This document shows positions 6,001 through 9,007 of a DNA stretch of 9,007 nt, piece by piece (the first letter of the stretch is position 1; each line of letters opens with the position of its first letter). A program made the translations under genes and the position numbers. Below the pieces are notes generated by a model. That model worked only from the letters and a program-made list of their open reading frames with translations, ran no database searches and was not told the origin of the DNA. This stretch comes from CAYLOP01 sp964385305 (GTDB lineage Bacteria > Chloroflexota > Anaerolineae > Anaerolineales > E44-bin32): contig CAYLOP010000128.1 in the NCBI GenBank assembly GCA_964385305.1, forward strand, positions 1 through 9,007. The letters run 5' to 3'.

Positions 6001-8907
6001 GAAGACAGCGGCTACCCCTTCCTGGTCGACGGTCAGATCCTGACCTGGCAAATCGGCATGATCCCGATGACCGGGATGGTCAGCCTCGATTTCGAGGCGA
6101 GCATCGATTCCGGCGTGTTGGGGATCGTCACCAACACATTCTCCTCCAGCACCTCGACGACTGAAGGCGATCTGGACGACAACAGCGCCACGCGCAGCAC
6201 CACCGTCGAACTCCCACGCCCGGCCATGGCTCTCAGCCCCAGCGGACCAACCGTGACCGTGCTCCACGGTGAGGTTGCTGATATGACGGCCACCATCCGC
6301 AACACCGGCGGGGCGCTGATGAGCGGCATTGCTGTGGCGCCGCCGCCCACGATACCCTGGGTAACGGTCGACACCAGCGGTGTGGGGGATGTATTGCCTC
6401 TCGAGCAGGTCAACTTCATGATCCAAGCTTCGCCCCCCGCGGATCAGACTCCCGGCTACTACCGCGACTTCATCACGGCCACCGATGACTACGGCAACCT
6501 GCGCCGCATCGCGCTGACCGTGCATGTCACCGCGCCGGTGCGAAACCTGGAAGTGACGGTTAACAACGACCAGGGGGCTCTTGTACCCAGCGCAGTGCTT
6601 ACCCTTGTCAAGCAGGAAGCCTCCGTGATTGTCACCCAAGGTGTGGTCGAGACCTTTCAACAAAGCGCACAGGGCACTGCAAATAGCGTCGGGGTCATAT
6701 CCATCGTAGGACTTGAGATTGGGAAATATGACTACACCCTGTCGGCCACCGATCATGTGACCAAAATGGGTGTCCTGACGGTGGAGGAAGGCGAAGCTCA
6801 ACAGCAGGTATCCTTGAGCCTCATCGCTCAAGCCCGCATGATTCTCTCGCCAAGCTCGCCTGTTATCGCTGTGCTACGGGGTGACACCCAGGGTCAGACA
6901 ATCACGCTCACCAACATCGGAGCCGCGCCATTGACCGGCGTGGCAATCCAACCGTCATCGATCCCCTGGGTCACAATCGTAGCCCCAAGTCCGTTCCCCG
7001 CCGTTCCGCCCAACCAAAGCCAAAGCTTCACGATCTTCGCTAGCCCCTCTGAGACGCAGACTGGCGATATCTTCCAAGACTTCATCACCGTGACAGCCAA
7101 TGACGGTATATCCGCTCAAGTTGCTCTGTCCATCAAATTGACCTCGGAAGTGAGCCGAGATGTCGAGAGCTCAGTTTTTGATACCTTGGGAAATCCGATC
7201 ACCGTTGGGGGGACGCTCGTTCTTATTCAACAAAATCTGACCACGATTGTGTTGCCAGGAGGCGAAGAGAAGACCTTCAACCAGCAATTCAAACAAGCGC
7301 TCGATGCGAGCGGTCACGCTTTCTTCGCTGGTTTGGAACCTGGAGAGTACACCTACATCGTCCAATCCGAGGGCTATGAGCAGGCGGAAGGCACGATCAT
7401 CGTTTCGCCTGGTTCTGACATACAACAAGAAACAATCGCCTTAATCCCGGCGCCCTTCCTCTATTCCTGGGAAGTCGTACCCATCGAGCAGGAGTACGAA
7501 ATCACGCTCACCCTGACATTCGACACCAAAGCGCCTGCCCCGGCAGTCTTCATTGAGCCGCGTCATTGGACATTCCAGAAGTGTGACCTCAAACCGATTT
7601 ATGACACGATCAAGATCCACAACCCCACGCCGATACGCCTTGACACGAGTGAACTCCAATTCTTTGTGCCTGGGGTAAATGTCGAAATCATTGGGGCGCT
7701 TCCTGAGTCCATTCTCCCTCAAAGTCATATCGAGGTGGATGTGGTTGCGACCCTCGAGGGGGAACCCGGTGAGGGTAAAGATCTGTTCCTCTTCACCTAC
7801 GACGCAGTTGGTGAGGAGATCGTTACCTATACGGTTAATCCTAGCAGCTCCACTTCACCCTCGCTCCAACCCGGCGATGAATACACCCGAGAATTCTTGC
7901 TCGAACCGGCAGATTTCAAACCCGGTCAAACGTACACCCACTCCATCGGTCAGTTTGAAGACCTGGATTGGATTAGCCTGTCTGTTGATCCTCCTAACCC
8001 ACAGCCTTGGGAAAGCGATACCCAGATAAAGCTGACGTTGACGGCGGTGGCACCAGAGTTTCTGGCTGAAGGTACTTACCATGACGAAGCCACTATCAGC
8101 GTTGCCGGAGGTAAAGCATACCGGGATGGCACTTTGTCCGTCGAGGCCATCAAGACGGCCGACGGTTTGTTCATTCACACCACATTTGAGCTAGGTCCAA
8201 TCCCATACATCACCAAGGAAGGTCAAAACAGCGGAAGAATCGTCGCCAGTCTCGCAGGCTGCGGAGAGCCTGAAATTGGGGGCTGGATATGGGGTTCCTT
8301 CCCTGGGGGCATATATGGGGTATTGCTAGGTCCATTTCCCTCAGTTCCTTCGCTTCCACAATACATTCCGCCCCCAATTTATGGCTACGATCATCAACAA
8401 GTCCGCTTAGAGATAAGTCAACACTTGATGCTGGAGGGCGAAGGGTTTTCGGCCAACCTGACACTTACAAACATCACGAGTTCAACCATTCAAGATATGA
8501 GTGTGGATATTCGCTTGGTCGATGAAGCCAACCAGGATCGCACCGATGGATTCCGCTTTGAGCCTGAAACGGTCACCACTTTGGGAGATGTATCCGCCGG
8601 AGGCAGCCTATCTCAGGATTGGCTTATCCTGCCCAAGGATCTCGGGATTACATCATCGGAGGGTGAAAACTTTGCAATTCGAGCCATCATCAGTTATTCC
8701 TGGGGGGGATTGACCTATTCCATCGAGACCCCGCCAGAATTAATCACAGTGTATCCCGCGCCGGATCTGGTGATCACCTATGAACTGCCCTTGCCGGATG
8801 AGCCCTGCACGATCTTTGTGCTCAAGACGACCATCGAAAATCAAGGCGATGGTCCGGCGCGCAATCTGCGCTTGAGTTCGTCCCCGCCGGAGATTGTTCA
8901 GTATTAG
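43..8907 (+). CDS. Giant secreted multidomain surface/adhesin-like protein
   Basis: This is a 2954-codon frame. It is closed upstream by the in-frame TGA at 25-27, so the start lies in the window. In-frame start candidates are ATG 43, ATG 52 and TTG 100; 43 is the outer bound used for residue numbers, although 52 has the better Shine-Dalgarno. Module order is: leader and signal peptide (1-70), four PPC-like units (131-661), DNRLRE-like domain (667-861), two Ig-like (864-1083), beta-helix-like block with two glycine-rich modules (1084-1717), two Ig-like (1719-1926), DUF11-like (1927-2057), two Ig+Cna-B-like composites (2060-2469), more beta-sandwiches (2470-2904) and a truncated module (2905-2954). 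I see no catalytic motif. Families of this type are exported and act in adhesion, matrix or cell-envelope scaffolding; that role is inferred. No gene name is warranted. The TAG end is suspicious because family-like sequence resumes in the same frame after it. Confidence 0.93.
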   Translation: MGEMYYLKDLSKRTDGEINLTRDQDRYDTSSRLIERSHTQDIRHRFLWARSLKSLTLLALVCVTASSAAAELSLEERAVPPALRFTEVDPDQPSMNEAKGEGAQAVISIGSGSSSLGIGEIPLPAAQMSSPPPNDDIADAIVISSLPFSDSQDTSGATIGPDEEWAECDGGMQGTVWYSYTPPADGAIAIDTYGSDYDTVLSVWTGEPDSLMEGICNDDTDTDQSAVTLLVQAGVTYWIRVADRGEGGMMQLNADVGEPPPNDDIYNATEIPGLPFVEFVDTTLATTSPDDPPTSCGNPDFPSQFNSVWFRFTPLEDDLIAVQTTIGEDYDIVLALWTGSPGSLEEVACSTFWSGAYLDSVYLSSQVSAGTTYWIEVAQNGKSGDGQLMLLISPVVPPPNDDIENASPIDGVPFHDELDTTLATSDPNDPPVSCGAPSPASQSNSVWYRFDATEAFPMRMWGSSTFEAALVVWEGEPGSLTEMGCIVIPIGDLEIMSMHLEPGKTYWIEAVQYGDPGGGRFGFDISKIYPSFFDSFDSPWVIDTIPSSMGTNTMGATIAPDDPPLSCGAVEPATQSNTVWFSYTPAMSGGFKISTKYTDYETVVGVWTGAKGSLNEVACARHPGKIDPDLAFTVEGGTTYWIEVAQFGGLGGGNLSLFVDYAVVPGCQDDHCVFTISTGSDDAGWVSPYPQSGACTFQTDASLIYFGQCPNGDPITSGFRFSGATLPQGATITDAYLAFRIDAVHTDELTLEVFGEAADNAETFSESNRPDQRPETTASVAWDIPASDAWNYGENRQTPDLSNVIQEIVDRPGWMDGNALAIIIENVAPASGSKLHRRAYSFEAAGDEFSKNLPHLVVAFGLTDPDLSTLEAFPDTVVPDRTTSSNVTVTLVGTDGEPLPDTPVYLHVSGTQNIINGEAVPDGKWVLIGQTAADGTITATLASTAEEVKTIQARGGPVTLSNTASVTYSSTFLDQLLILLAGETATPGVAPGKNGTPEKFFVGEPVSFQILAVDENWNLETGFSGTIEIGTTDPLADIPTAIDLISGKATVVATWGESGAHTLTVTQTGDPSVTASETVDVLGTLVVSDGETVTIDDIRYAMTENVAAGVSFIPLAEVAGLLPGHEIVIITMEGAELGTFDTATIESVATDGITLSSPLSNSYDGMTQKVVVQRVPSYPNIHVQSGGTLTASPWDGETGGLLFVQAGNITVDPNGQIKVDGLGYGLGEGPGAGSLDWYRTGGGGYGGYGGNGATVGATGGNAYGSVFEPTTLGSGAGNMAGSGNGSGAVHLVVSETFQLDGTLSANGDSSTHTERGGGAGGSLWIEAASLTGNGAIEANGGDGGGEGGGGGGGRIAIDISSNAFTGAVHAYGGAGHKIGGPGTIYYVADNKLVVNNNGNDGQAAALMEGEYTFTTLELSSYGHLYVLGEASILTLDNDVVVGDGTAVLKSEGTINAPSTLTIEGYALDIAGQLVGPDDITLSTDGRLVLRSDTPFYTGQYIFNSITVADSGTIQFVPYIEGGGIYTNDQGVTLQVNNLTVDSGGLLTASGLGYGRGEGPGAGSVDNYRTGGGGHGGQGGDGARPGAIGGIAYGSVFEPTTLGSGAGDLSDSGAGAGAIHLVVSDIFLLDGTLAANGDPSTHTERGGGAGGSLWIQANTLTGGGVIKANGGDGGGEGGGGGGGRIAVYVTSGEFAGMVQALGGVGYQPGGEGGIYLGDIDPNLSTLAVDPAVVPTDGISVATITIALKNSDGEPVPNTPVSIALASGWDAFINEQLVTVNEYVALGTTDSGGIATATLRAETAGVRTFKARAGLVPITQQGTVEFVPGPMDVTQSFVDASPGVRPADGATPATIIVTARDGFGNPIQGLPVEIFATGDAVATQPTEFTNSLGHTTGSVTDTTAETVTVTAAIDGVLIEDDATITFIGADLKTIKSALAPSNYEGLSSTHALSGGTITYTLQVINEGLLDAQDGEITDTLPAGLVFSSEDSGYPFLVDGQILTWQIGMIPMTGMVSLDFEASIDSGVLGIVTNTFSSSTSTTEGDLDDNSATRSTTVELPRPAMALSPSGPTVTVLHGEVADMTATIRNTGGALMSGIAVAPPPTIPWVTVDTSGVGDVLPLEQVNFMIQASPPADQTPGYYRDFITATDDYGNLRRIALTVHVTAPVRNLEVTVNNDQGALVPSAVLTLVKQEASVIVTQGVVETFQQSAQGTANSVGVISIVGLEIGKYDYTLSATDHVTKMGVLTVEEGEAQQQVSLSLIAQARMILSPSSPVIAVLRGDTQGQTITLTNIGAAPLTGVAIQPSSIPWVTIVAPSPFPAVPPNQSQSFTIFASPSETQTGDIFQDFITVTANDGISAQVALSIKLTSEVSRDVESSVFDTLGNPITVGGTLVLIQQNLTTIVLPGGEEKTFNQQFKQALDASGHAFFAGLEPGEYTYIVQSEGYEQAEGTIIVSPGSDIQQETIALIPAPFLYSWEVVPIEQEYEITLTLTFDTKAPAPAVFIEPRHWTFQKCDLKPIYDTIKIHNPTPIRLDTSELQFFVPGVNVEIIGALPESILPQSHIEVDVVATLEGEPGEGKDLFLFTYDAVGEEIVTYTVNPSSSTSPSLQPGDEYTREFLLEPADFKPGQTYTHSIGQFEDLDWISLSVDPPNPQPWESDTQIKLTLTAVAPEFLAEGTYHDEATISVAGGKAYRDGTLSVEAIKTADGLFIHTTFELGPIPYITKEGQNSGRIVASLAGCGEPEIGGWIWGSFPGGIYGVLLGPFPSVPSLPQYIPPPIYGYDHQQVRLEISQHLMLEGEGFSANLTLTNITSSTIQDMSVDIRLVDEANQDRTDGFRFEPETVTTLGDVSAGGSLSQDWLILPKDLGITSSEGENFAIRAIISYSWGGLTYSIETPPELITVYPAPDLVITYELPLPDEPCTIFVLKTTIENQGDGPARNLRLSSSPPEIVQY
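193..252 (+). other. Sec-type signal peptide with long N-terminal extension
   Basis: Residues 51-70 read as a basic start (R50, K53), a hydrophobic core (about L55-V63) and a small-residue C-region ending in A68-A69-A70, with predicted cleavage before E71. This directs export across the inner membrane. The core is preceded by about 50 charged, polar residues (47 from the ATG at 52, 31 from the TTG at 100), far longer than a usual n-region. There is no ATG, GTG or TTG in frame between 100 and the core, so the extension remains whichever start is used. C62 is not in a lipobox (the preceding residues are A-L-V), so lipidation is unlikely. Confidence 0.75.
433..2022 (+). repeat. Four tandem PPC-like beta-sandwich units
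   Basis: Units lie at residues 131-257, 259-396, 397-526 and about 531-661. Units 1-3 open with PPPNDDI, followed by a 'LPF' strand. All share a 'VWY/F-x-Y/F' core strand, a 'YDTVLxVWTGxPGSL' type strand (degenerate in unit 3) and a closing 'TYWIEVAQxG' strand. Each unit carries one Cys pair at a similar place: C168/C216, C296/C349, C434/C485 and C567/C619 (48-53 residues apart), probably a disulfide in an exported protein. The pattern resembles the bacterial pre-peptidase C-terminal (PPC)-like fold found in secreted proteases and many surface proteins, where it is a non-catalytic accessory domain. Unit 4 has lost the PPPNDD opening and is joined by an aromatic linker (YPSFFDSF). No protease domain accompanies them here. 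Confidence 0.8.
2041..2625 (+). other. DNRLRE-like accessory beta-sandwich domain
   Basis: Residues 667-861 match a widespread extracellular module by recognisable landmarks in order: 'STGSDDAGW' near the start, 'GFRFSGATLPQGATITDAYLAFR', 'GEAADNAETF', 'RPETTASVAW', 'TPDLSNVIQEIVDRPGW' and 'GNALAIII', then a closing 'PHLVVAFG' strand. In known proteins this module accompanies secreted hydrolases and surface proteins and is thought to be structural or binding. An unusual trait is four cysteines near its N-terminus (C667, C672, C695, C709), suggesting an added disulfide-stabilised insertion. The usual acidic 'DDAEE' and the strand pattern are otherwise kept. Its binding partner cannot be told from sequence. 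Confidence 0.75.
2632..2952 (+). other. Invasin/Big_1-type Ig-like module A
   Basis: Residues 864-970 begin 'DPDLSTL' and contain a proline-started strand, 'VTVTLVGTDGEPLPDTPVYL', and 'ADGTITATL' followed by 'TIQARGG'. This is the standard strand order of Big_1-like bacterial Ig domains of adhesins (usually about 90-110 residues). It acts as an extracellular spacer or stalk. It is clearly related to the module at residues 1719-1828, on the other side of the glycine-rich block. Confidence 0.75.
2953..3291 (+). other. Second Ig-like module ('DQLLILLAGETATPG' type)
   Basis: Residues 971-1083 carry 'LDQLLILLAGETATPGVAPG', 'GTPEKFFVGEPVSFQILAVD', 'NWNLETGFSGTIEI' and a 'GKATVVATWGESGAHTLTVT' pair of strands. 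This is a known repeat type of large bacterial surface proteins, typically following Big_1-like domains and built as an Ig-like beta-sandwich. There is no catalytic feature. It is probably a rigid spacer before the beta-helix-like block. Confidence 0.7.
3292..3702 (+). other. Entry segment of the glycine-rich beta-helix-like block
   Basis: Residues 1084-1220 show the pattern that commonly precedes glycine-rich surface modules: 'GHEIVIITMEG', 'FDTATIESVATDGITLSSPL', 'SYDGMTQKVVVQRVPSYPNI', 'VQSGGTLTASPWDGETGGLL' and then 'AGNITVDPNGQIKV'. The short alternating hydrophobic strands with G/D/N turns suggest the capped start of a parallel beta-solenoid. The second glycine module lacks this entry segment and is instead reached through a linker. 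The fold is inferred; no structure is known to me for this exact type. Confidence 0.6.
3703..4200 (+). repeat. Glycine-rich module, copy 1
   Basis: Residues 1221-1386. Landmarks are 'GLGYGLGEGPGAGS', 'YRTGGGGYGGYGG', 'AYGSVFEPTTLGSGAG', 'LDGTLSANGD', 'STHTERGGGAGGSLWI', 'ANGGDGGGEG' followed by seven glycines, then 'RIAI'. The repeated short strand / 'ANGG' turn pattern is that of glycine-rich solenoid modules in large bacterial exoproteins. It aligns without a single gap to copy 2 (residues 1550-1715), with 121 of 166 positions identical by my count. The first 136 residues are more conserved than the last 30. The exact role is unknown; adhesion or matrix formation is inferred. Confidence 0.75.
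4201..4689 (+). other. Beta-strand-rich linker between glycine-rich modules
   Basis: Residues 1387-1549 lack glycine tracts but keep short strand-turn periodicity: 'KLVVNNNG', 'YTFTTLELSSYGHLYVLG', 'ILTLDNDVVVGDG', 'LTIEGYALDIAGQLVG', 'ITLSTDGRLVLRSD', 'NSITVADSGTIQF' and 'LQVNNLTVDSGGLLTAS'. This resembles beta-solenoid rungs ('T-hydrophobic-x-hydrophobic...G') that carry the solenoid from copy 1 to copy 2. The final rung aligns with the rung just before copy 1 ('AGNITVDPNGQIKV'), so the duplication extends somewhat upstream of the glycine core. Confidence 0.6.
4690..5187 (+). repeat. Glycine-rich module, copy 2
   Basis: Residues 1550-1715. This is the same module as copy 1, displaced by exactly 329 codons (987 nt) over its whole length with no indel. 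'GEGPGAGS', 'AYGSVFEPTTLGSGAG', 'STHTERGGGAGGSLWI' and 'ANGGDGGGEG' plus seven glycines and 'RIA' are unchanged. Stretches of DNA are also nearly identical, for example around 3831-3875 versus 4818-4862, with mainly silent differences. The module is followed directly by 'GDIDPNLSTL', the start of an Ig-like module. The pattern suggests an internal duplication kept under protein-level selection. Confidence 0.75.
5197..5526 (+). other. Invasin/Big_1-type Ig-like module B
   Basis: Residues 1719-1828 begin 'DPNLSTLAVDPAVVP' and contain 'ATITIALKNSDGEPVPNTPVSI' and 'SGGIATATLRAETAGVRTFKAR'. This is a Big_1-type adhesin Ig domain. It is homologous to the module at residues 864-970, sharing 'DPxLSTL', 'DGEPxPxTPV' and 'GxxTATL', so the glycine-rich block lies between two related Ig modules. 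Confidence 0.77.
5527..5820 (+). other. Invasin/Big_1-type Ig-like module C
   Basis: Residues 1829-1926 read 'SFVDASPGVRPADGATPATIIVTARDGFGNPIQGLPVEI' then 'SLGHTTGSVTDTTAETVTVTA', the typical Big_1 pattern in which a Pro/Asp-Gly strand is followed by 'D-x-x-G-N-P-I-x-G-x-x-V'. It is a structural extracellular spacer and ends where the DUF11-like module starts. Confidence 0.78.
5821..6213 (+). other. DUF11-like extracellular repeat domain
   Basis: Residues 1927-2057 show 'SGGTITYTLQVINEGLLDAQDGEITDTLPAGLVFSS', 'ILTWQIGMIPMTGMVSLDFEASI', 'GIVTNTFSSST' and 'EGDLDDNSATRSTTVE'. This is the classic DUF11 signature: 'G-x-x-x-Y-T-x-x-V-x-N-x-G', then 'D-x-L-P-x-G', then 'W-x-x-G', then 'N-x-A'. DUF11 modules are common in very large bacterial and archaeal surface proteins and have no enzymatic role. 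Only one copy is present. Confidence 0.8.
6220..6831 (+). repeat. Composite Ig-like + Cna-B-like repeat, copy 1
   Basis: Residues 2060-2263. The first half ('MALSPSGPTVTVLHGE', 'ATIRNTGGALMSGIAV', 'IPWVTV', 'YYRDFITATDDYG') is an Ig-like sandwich. The second half ('VTVNNDQGALVPSAVLTLV', 'GVISIVGLEIGKYDYTLSATDHVTKMGVLTVEEGE') resembles the Cna-B / carboxypeptidase-regulatory-like fold. The copy 2 equivalent begins 204 residues later. Both halves are structural modules known from surface proteins. Confidence 0.7.
6832..7449 (+). repeat. Composite Ig-like + Cna-B-like repeat, copy 2
   Basis: Residues 2264-2469. Landmarks align to copy 1: 'MILSPSSPVIAVLRGD', 'ITLTNIGAAPLTGVAI', 'IPWVTI', 'IFQDFITVTANDG', then 'VFDTLGNPITVGGTLVLIQQ', 'GLEPGEYTYIVQSEGYEQAEGTIIVSPG'. 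The copies are diverged, with the second half drifting most. The Cna-B-like half is the better match to its family ('GLEPGEYTYxVxxxGY'). Confidence 0.7.
7450..8277 (+). other. C-terminal beta-sandwich modules
   Basis: Residues 2470-2745. The first module begins 'FLYSWEVVPIEQEYEITLTLTFDTKAPAPAVFIEP', a pattern seen in C-terminal parts of other giant bacterial surface proteins directly after Cna-B-like repeats. The second (about 2595-2703) has 'YTVNPSSSTSPSLQPGDEYTREFLLEP', 'LDWISLSVDPP' and 'LAEGTYHDEATISVAG'. Both look like Ig-like sandwiches. I cannot give exact family names, and boundaries within the segment are approximate. Confidence 0.55.
8278..8400 (+). other. Trp/Gly/Pro/Tyr-rich linker patch
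   Basis: Residues 2746-2786 are low in charge and rich in aromatic, Gly and Pro residues ('GGWIWGSFPGGIYGVLLG', then Pro- and Tyr-rich 'IPPPIYGYD'). It is unlike the acidic, Thr/Ser/Val-rich modules around it. It is not long enough or clean enough to be a membrane helix, because prolines and glycines interrupt it. It could be a flexible or interaction segment. No motif is recognised. Confidence 0.45.
8401..8904 (+). other. Final sandwich plus truncated terminal module
   Basis: Residues 2787-2904 form a sandwich: 'VRLEISQHLMLEGEGFSANLTLTN', 'MSVDIRLVDEANQDRTDGFRF', 'TTLGDVSAGGSLSQDWLILP' and 'YSIETPPELITVYPAPDL'. The 'ITVYPxPxL' join and the following 'TIENQGDGPARNLRLSSSPPEIV' are landmarks of a recurrent C-terminal module in large bacterial proteins. 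In relatives as I recall them, that module continues for about 24 residues to a 'SLxxNLGDIAPG' strand. Here it is cut by the TAG after residue 2954. Confidence 0.6.
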
Positions 8908-9007
8908 TCAGTCCTGACCAGAGGTTGCTCGAGGGGTGACTCCTCGAGAAATGGCGCGCCTGCTCCAGCTTCGCTTGATCTTAAGCTCGGCGATTTGGCT
9001 TCTGGAA
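8908..9007 (+). other. Post-stop segment, probable continuation of the same coding sequence
   Basis: The gene's frame stays open for 33 codons after the TAG, to the window edge, and ends 'NGAPAPASLDLKLGDLASG'. That matches the missing half of the interrupted terminal module, at the distance expected from 'PEIV'. The intervening residues ('SVLTRGCSRG') look foreign to the protein. A neighbouring frame gives 'SPDQRLLEG' over 8910-8936 before its own stop. The sequence therefore looks like remnant or continuing coding DNA rather than an intergenic spacer. No new gene start is evident. Confidence 0.5.
8928..8948. other. Perfect 7-bp inverted repeat just after the stop
   Basis: CTCGAGG (8928-8934) and CCTCGAG (8942-8948) are perfect reverse complements around a 7-nt loop. 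Each arm contains the palindrome CTCGAG. It begins 21 nt after the TAG. No T-run follows (the next bases are AAATGG), so a classical intrinsic terminator is unlikely. It could act as a weak 3' hairpin, or be a mutational hotspot that produced the suspected frameshift. Confidence 0.45.

Noticed and set aside
5893..6831. A 312-codon minus-strand open frame
   Set aside because: It lies wholly opposite the DUF11-like and composite-repeat regions, which have clear family patterns on the + strand. Its translation shows no recognisable domain, so it is a shadow frame.
8928..8948. Intrinsic (rho-independent) terminator
   Set aside because: The stem is present but is followed by AAATGG rather than a T-run, and coding-like sequence continues downstream.

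Overview
The window is filled almost entirely by one giant open reading frame on the + strand (43-8907, 2954 codons). It encodes a secreted, modular, repeat-built protein made of beta-sandwich and glycine-rich modules. There are no RNA genes, insertion sequences, CRISPR arrays or enzyme domains that I can recognise. The rRNA-like Shine-Dalgarno sequence, the Sec-type signal peptide and the domain types (PPC-like, invasin/Big-type Ig-like, DUF11-like, Cna-B-like) point to a free-living bacterium with moderately high GC and a large-surface-protein lifestyle. Such proteins occur in several environmental phyla (for example Chloroflexota, Planctomycetota, Myxococcota/Deltaproteobacteria and candidate phyla). 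I cannot choose among them from one gene.

Layout, with residue 1 as the ATG at 43. Bases 1-42 are a short 5' flank with a TGA at 25-27 that closes the frame, and an AAAGGA at 38-43. Residues 1-70 are an unusually long leader ending in a signal peptide. Residues 131-661 are four tandem PPC-like units, each with a Cys pair. Residues 667-861 are a DNRLRE-like ('SDDAGW...RPGWMDGNAL') beta-sandwich. Residues 864-1083 are two Ig-like modules. Residues 1084-1717 are a beta-helix-like block holding two glycine-rich modules, 73% identical without gaps and exactly 987 nt apart. Residues 1719-1926 are two more Ig-like modules, the first clearly related to the one before the glycine block. Residues 1927-2057 are a DUF11-like module. 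Residues 2060-2469 are two copies of a ~204-residue composite (Ig-like plus Cna-B-like). Residues 2470-2904 are further beta-sandwich modules interrupted by a Trp/Gly/Pro/Tyr-rich patch. Residues 2905-2954 are the first part of a last module that is cut by a TAG.

The most notable point is the 3' end. The TAG at 8905-8907 falls inside a module, and the same frame stays open for the remaining 33 codons. It regains a family-like 'LDLKLGDLASG' segment at the expected distance. The region between reads more naturally in another frame, and it contains a perfect 7-bp inverted repeat. This suggests a compensated frameshift, a nonsense mutation or a sequence error, so the true protein may run beyond the window.

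Functionally, the whole gene most likely makes an extracellular scaffold, adhesin or matrix protein. No catalytic domain and no C-terminal anchor (sortase, PEP-CTERM, T9SS or autotransporter barrel) is visible within the window.
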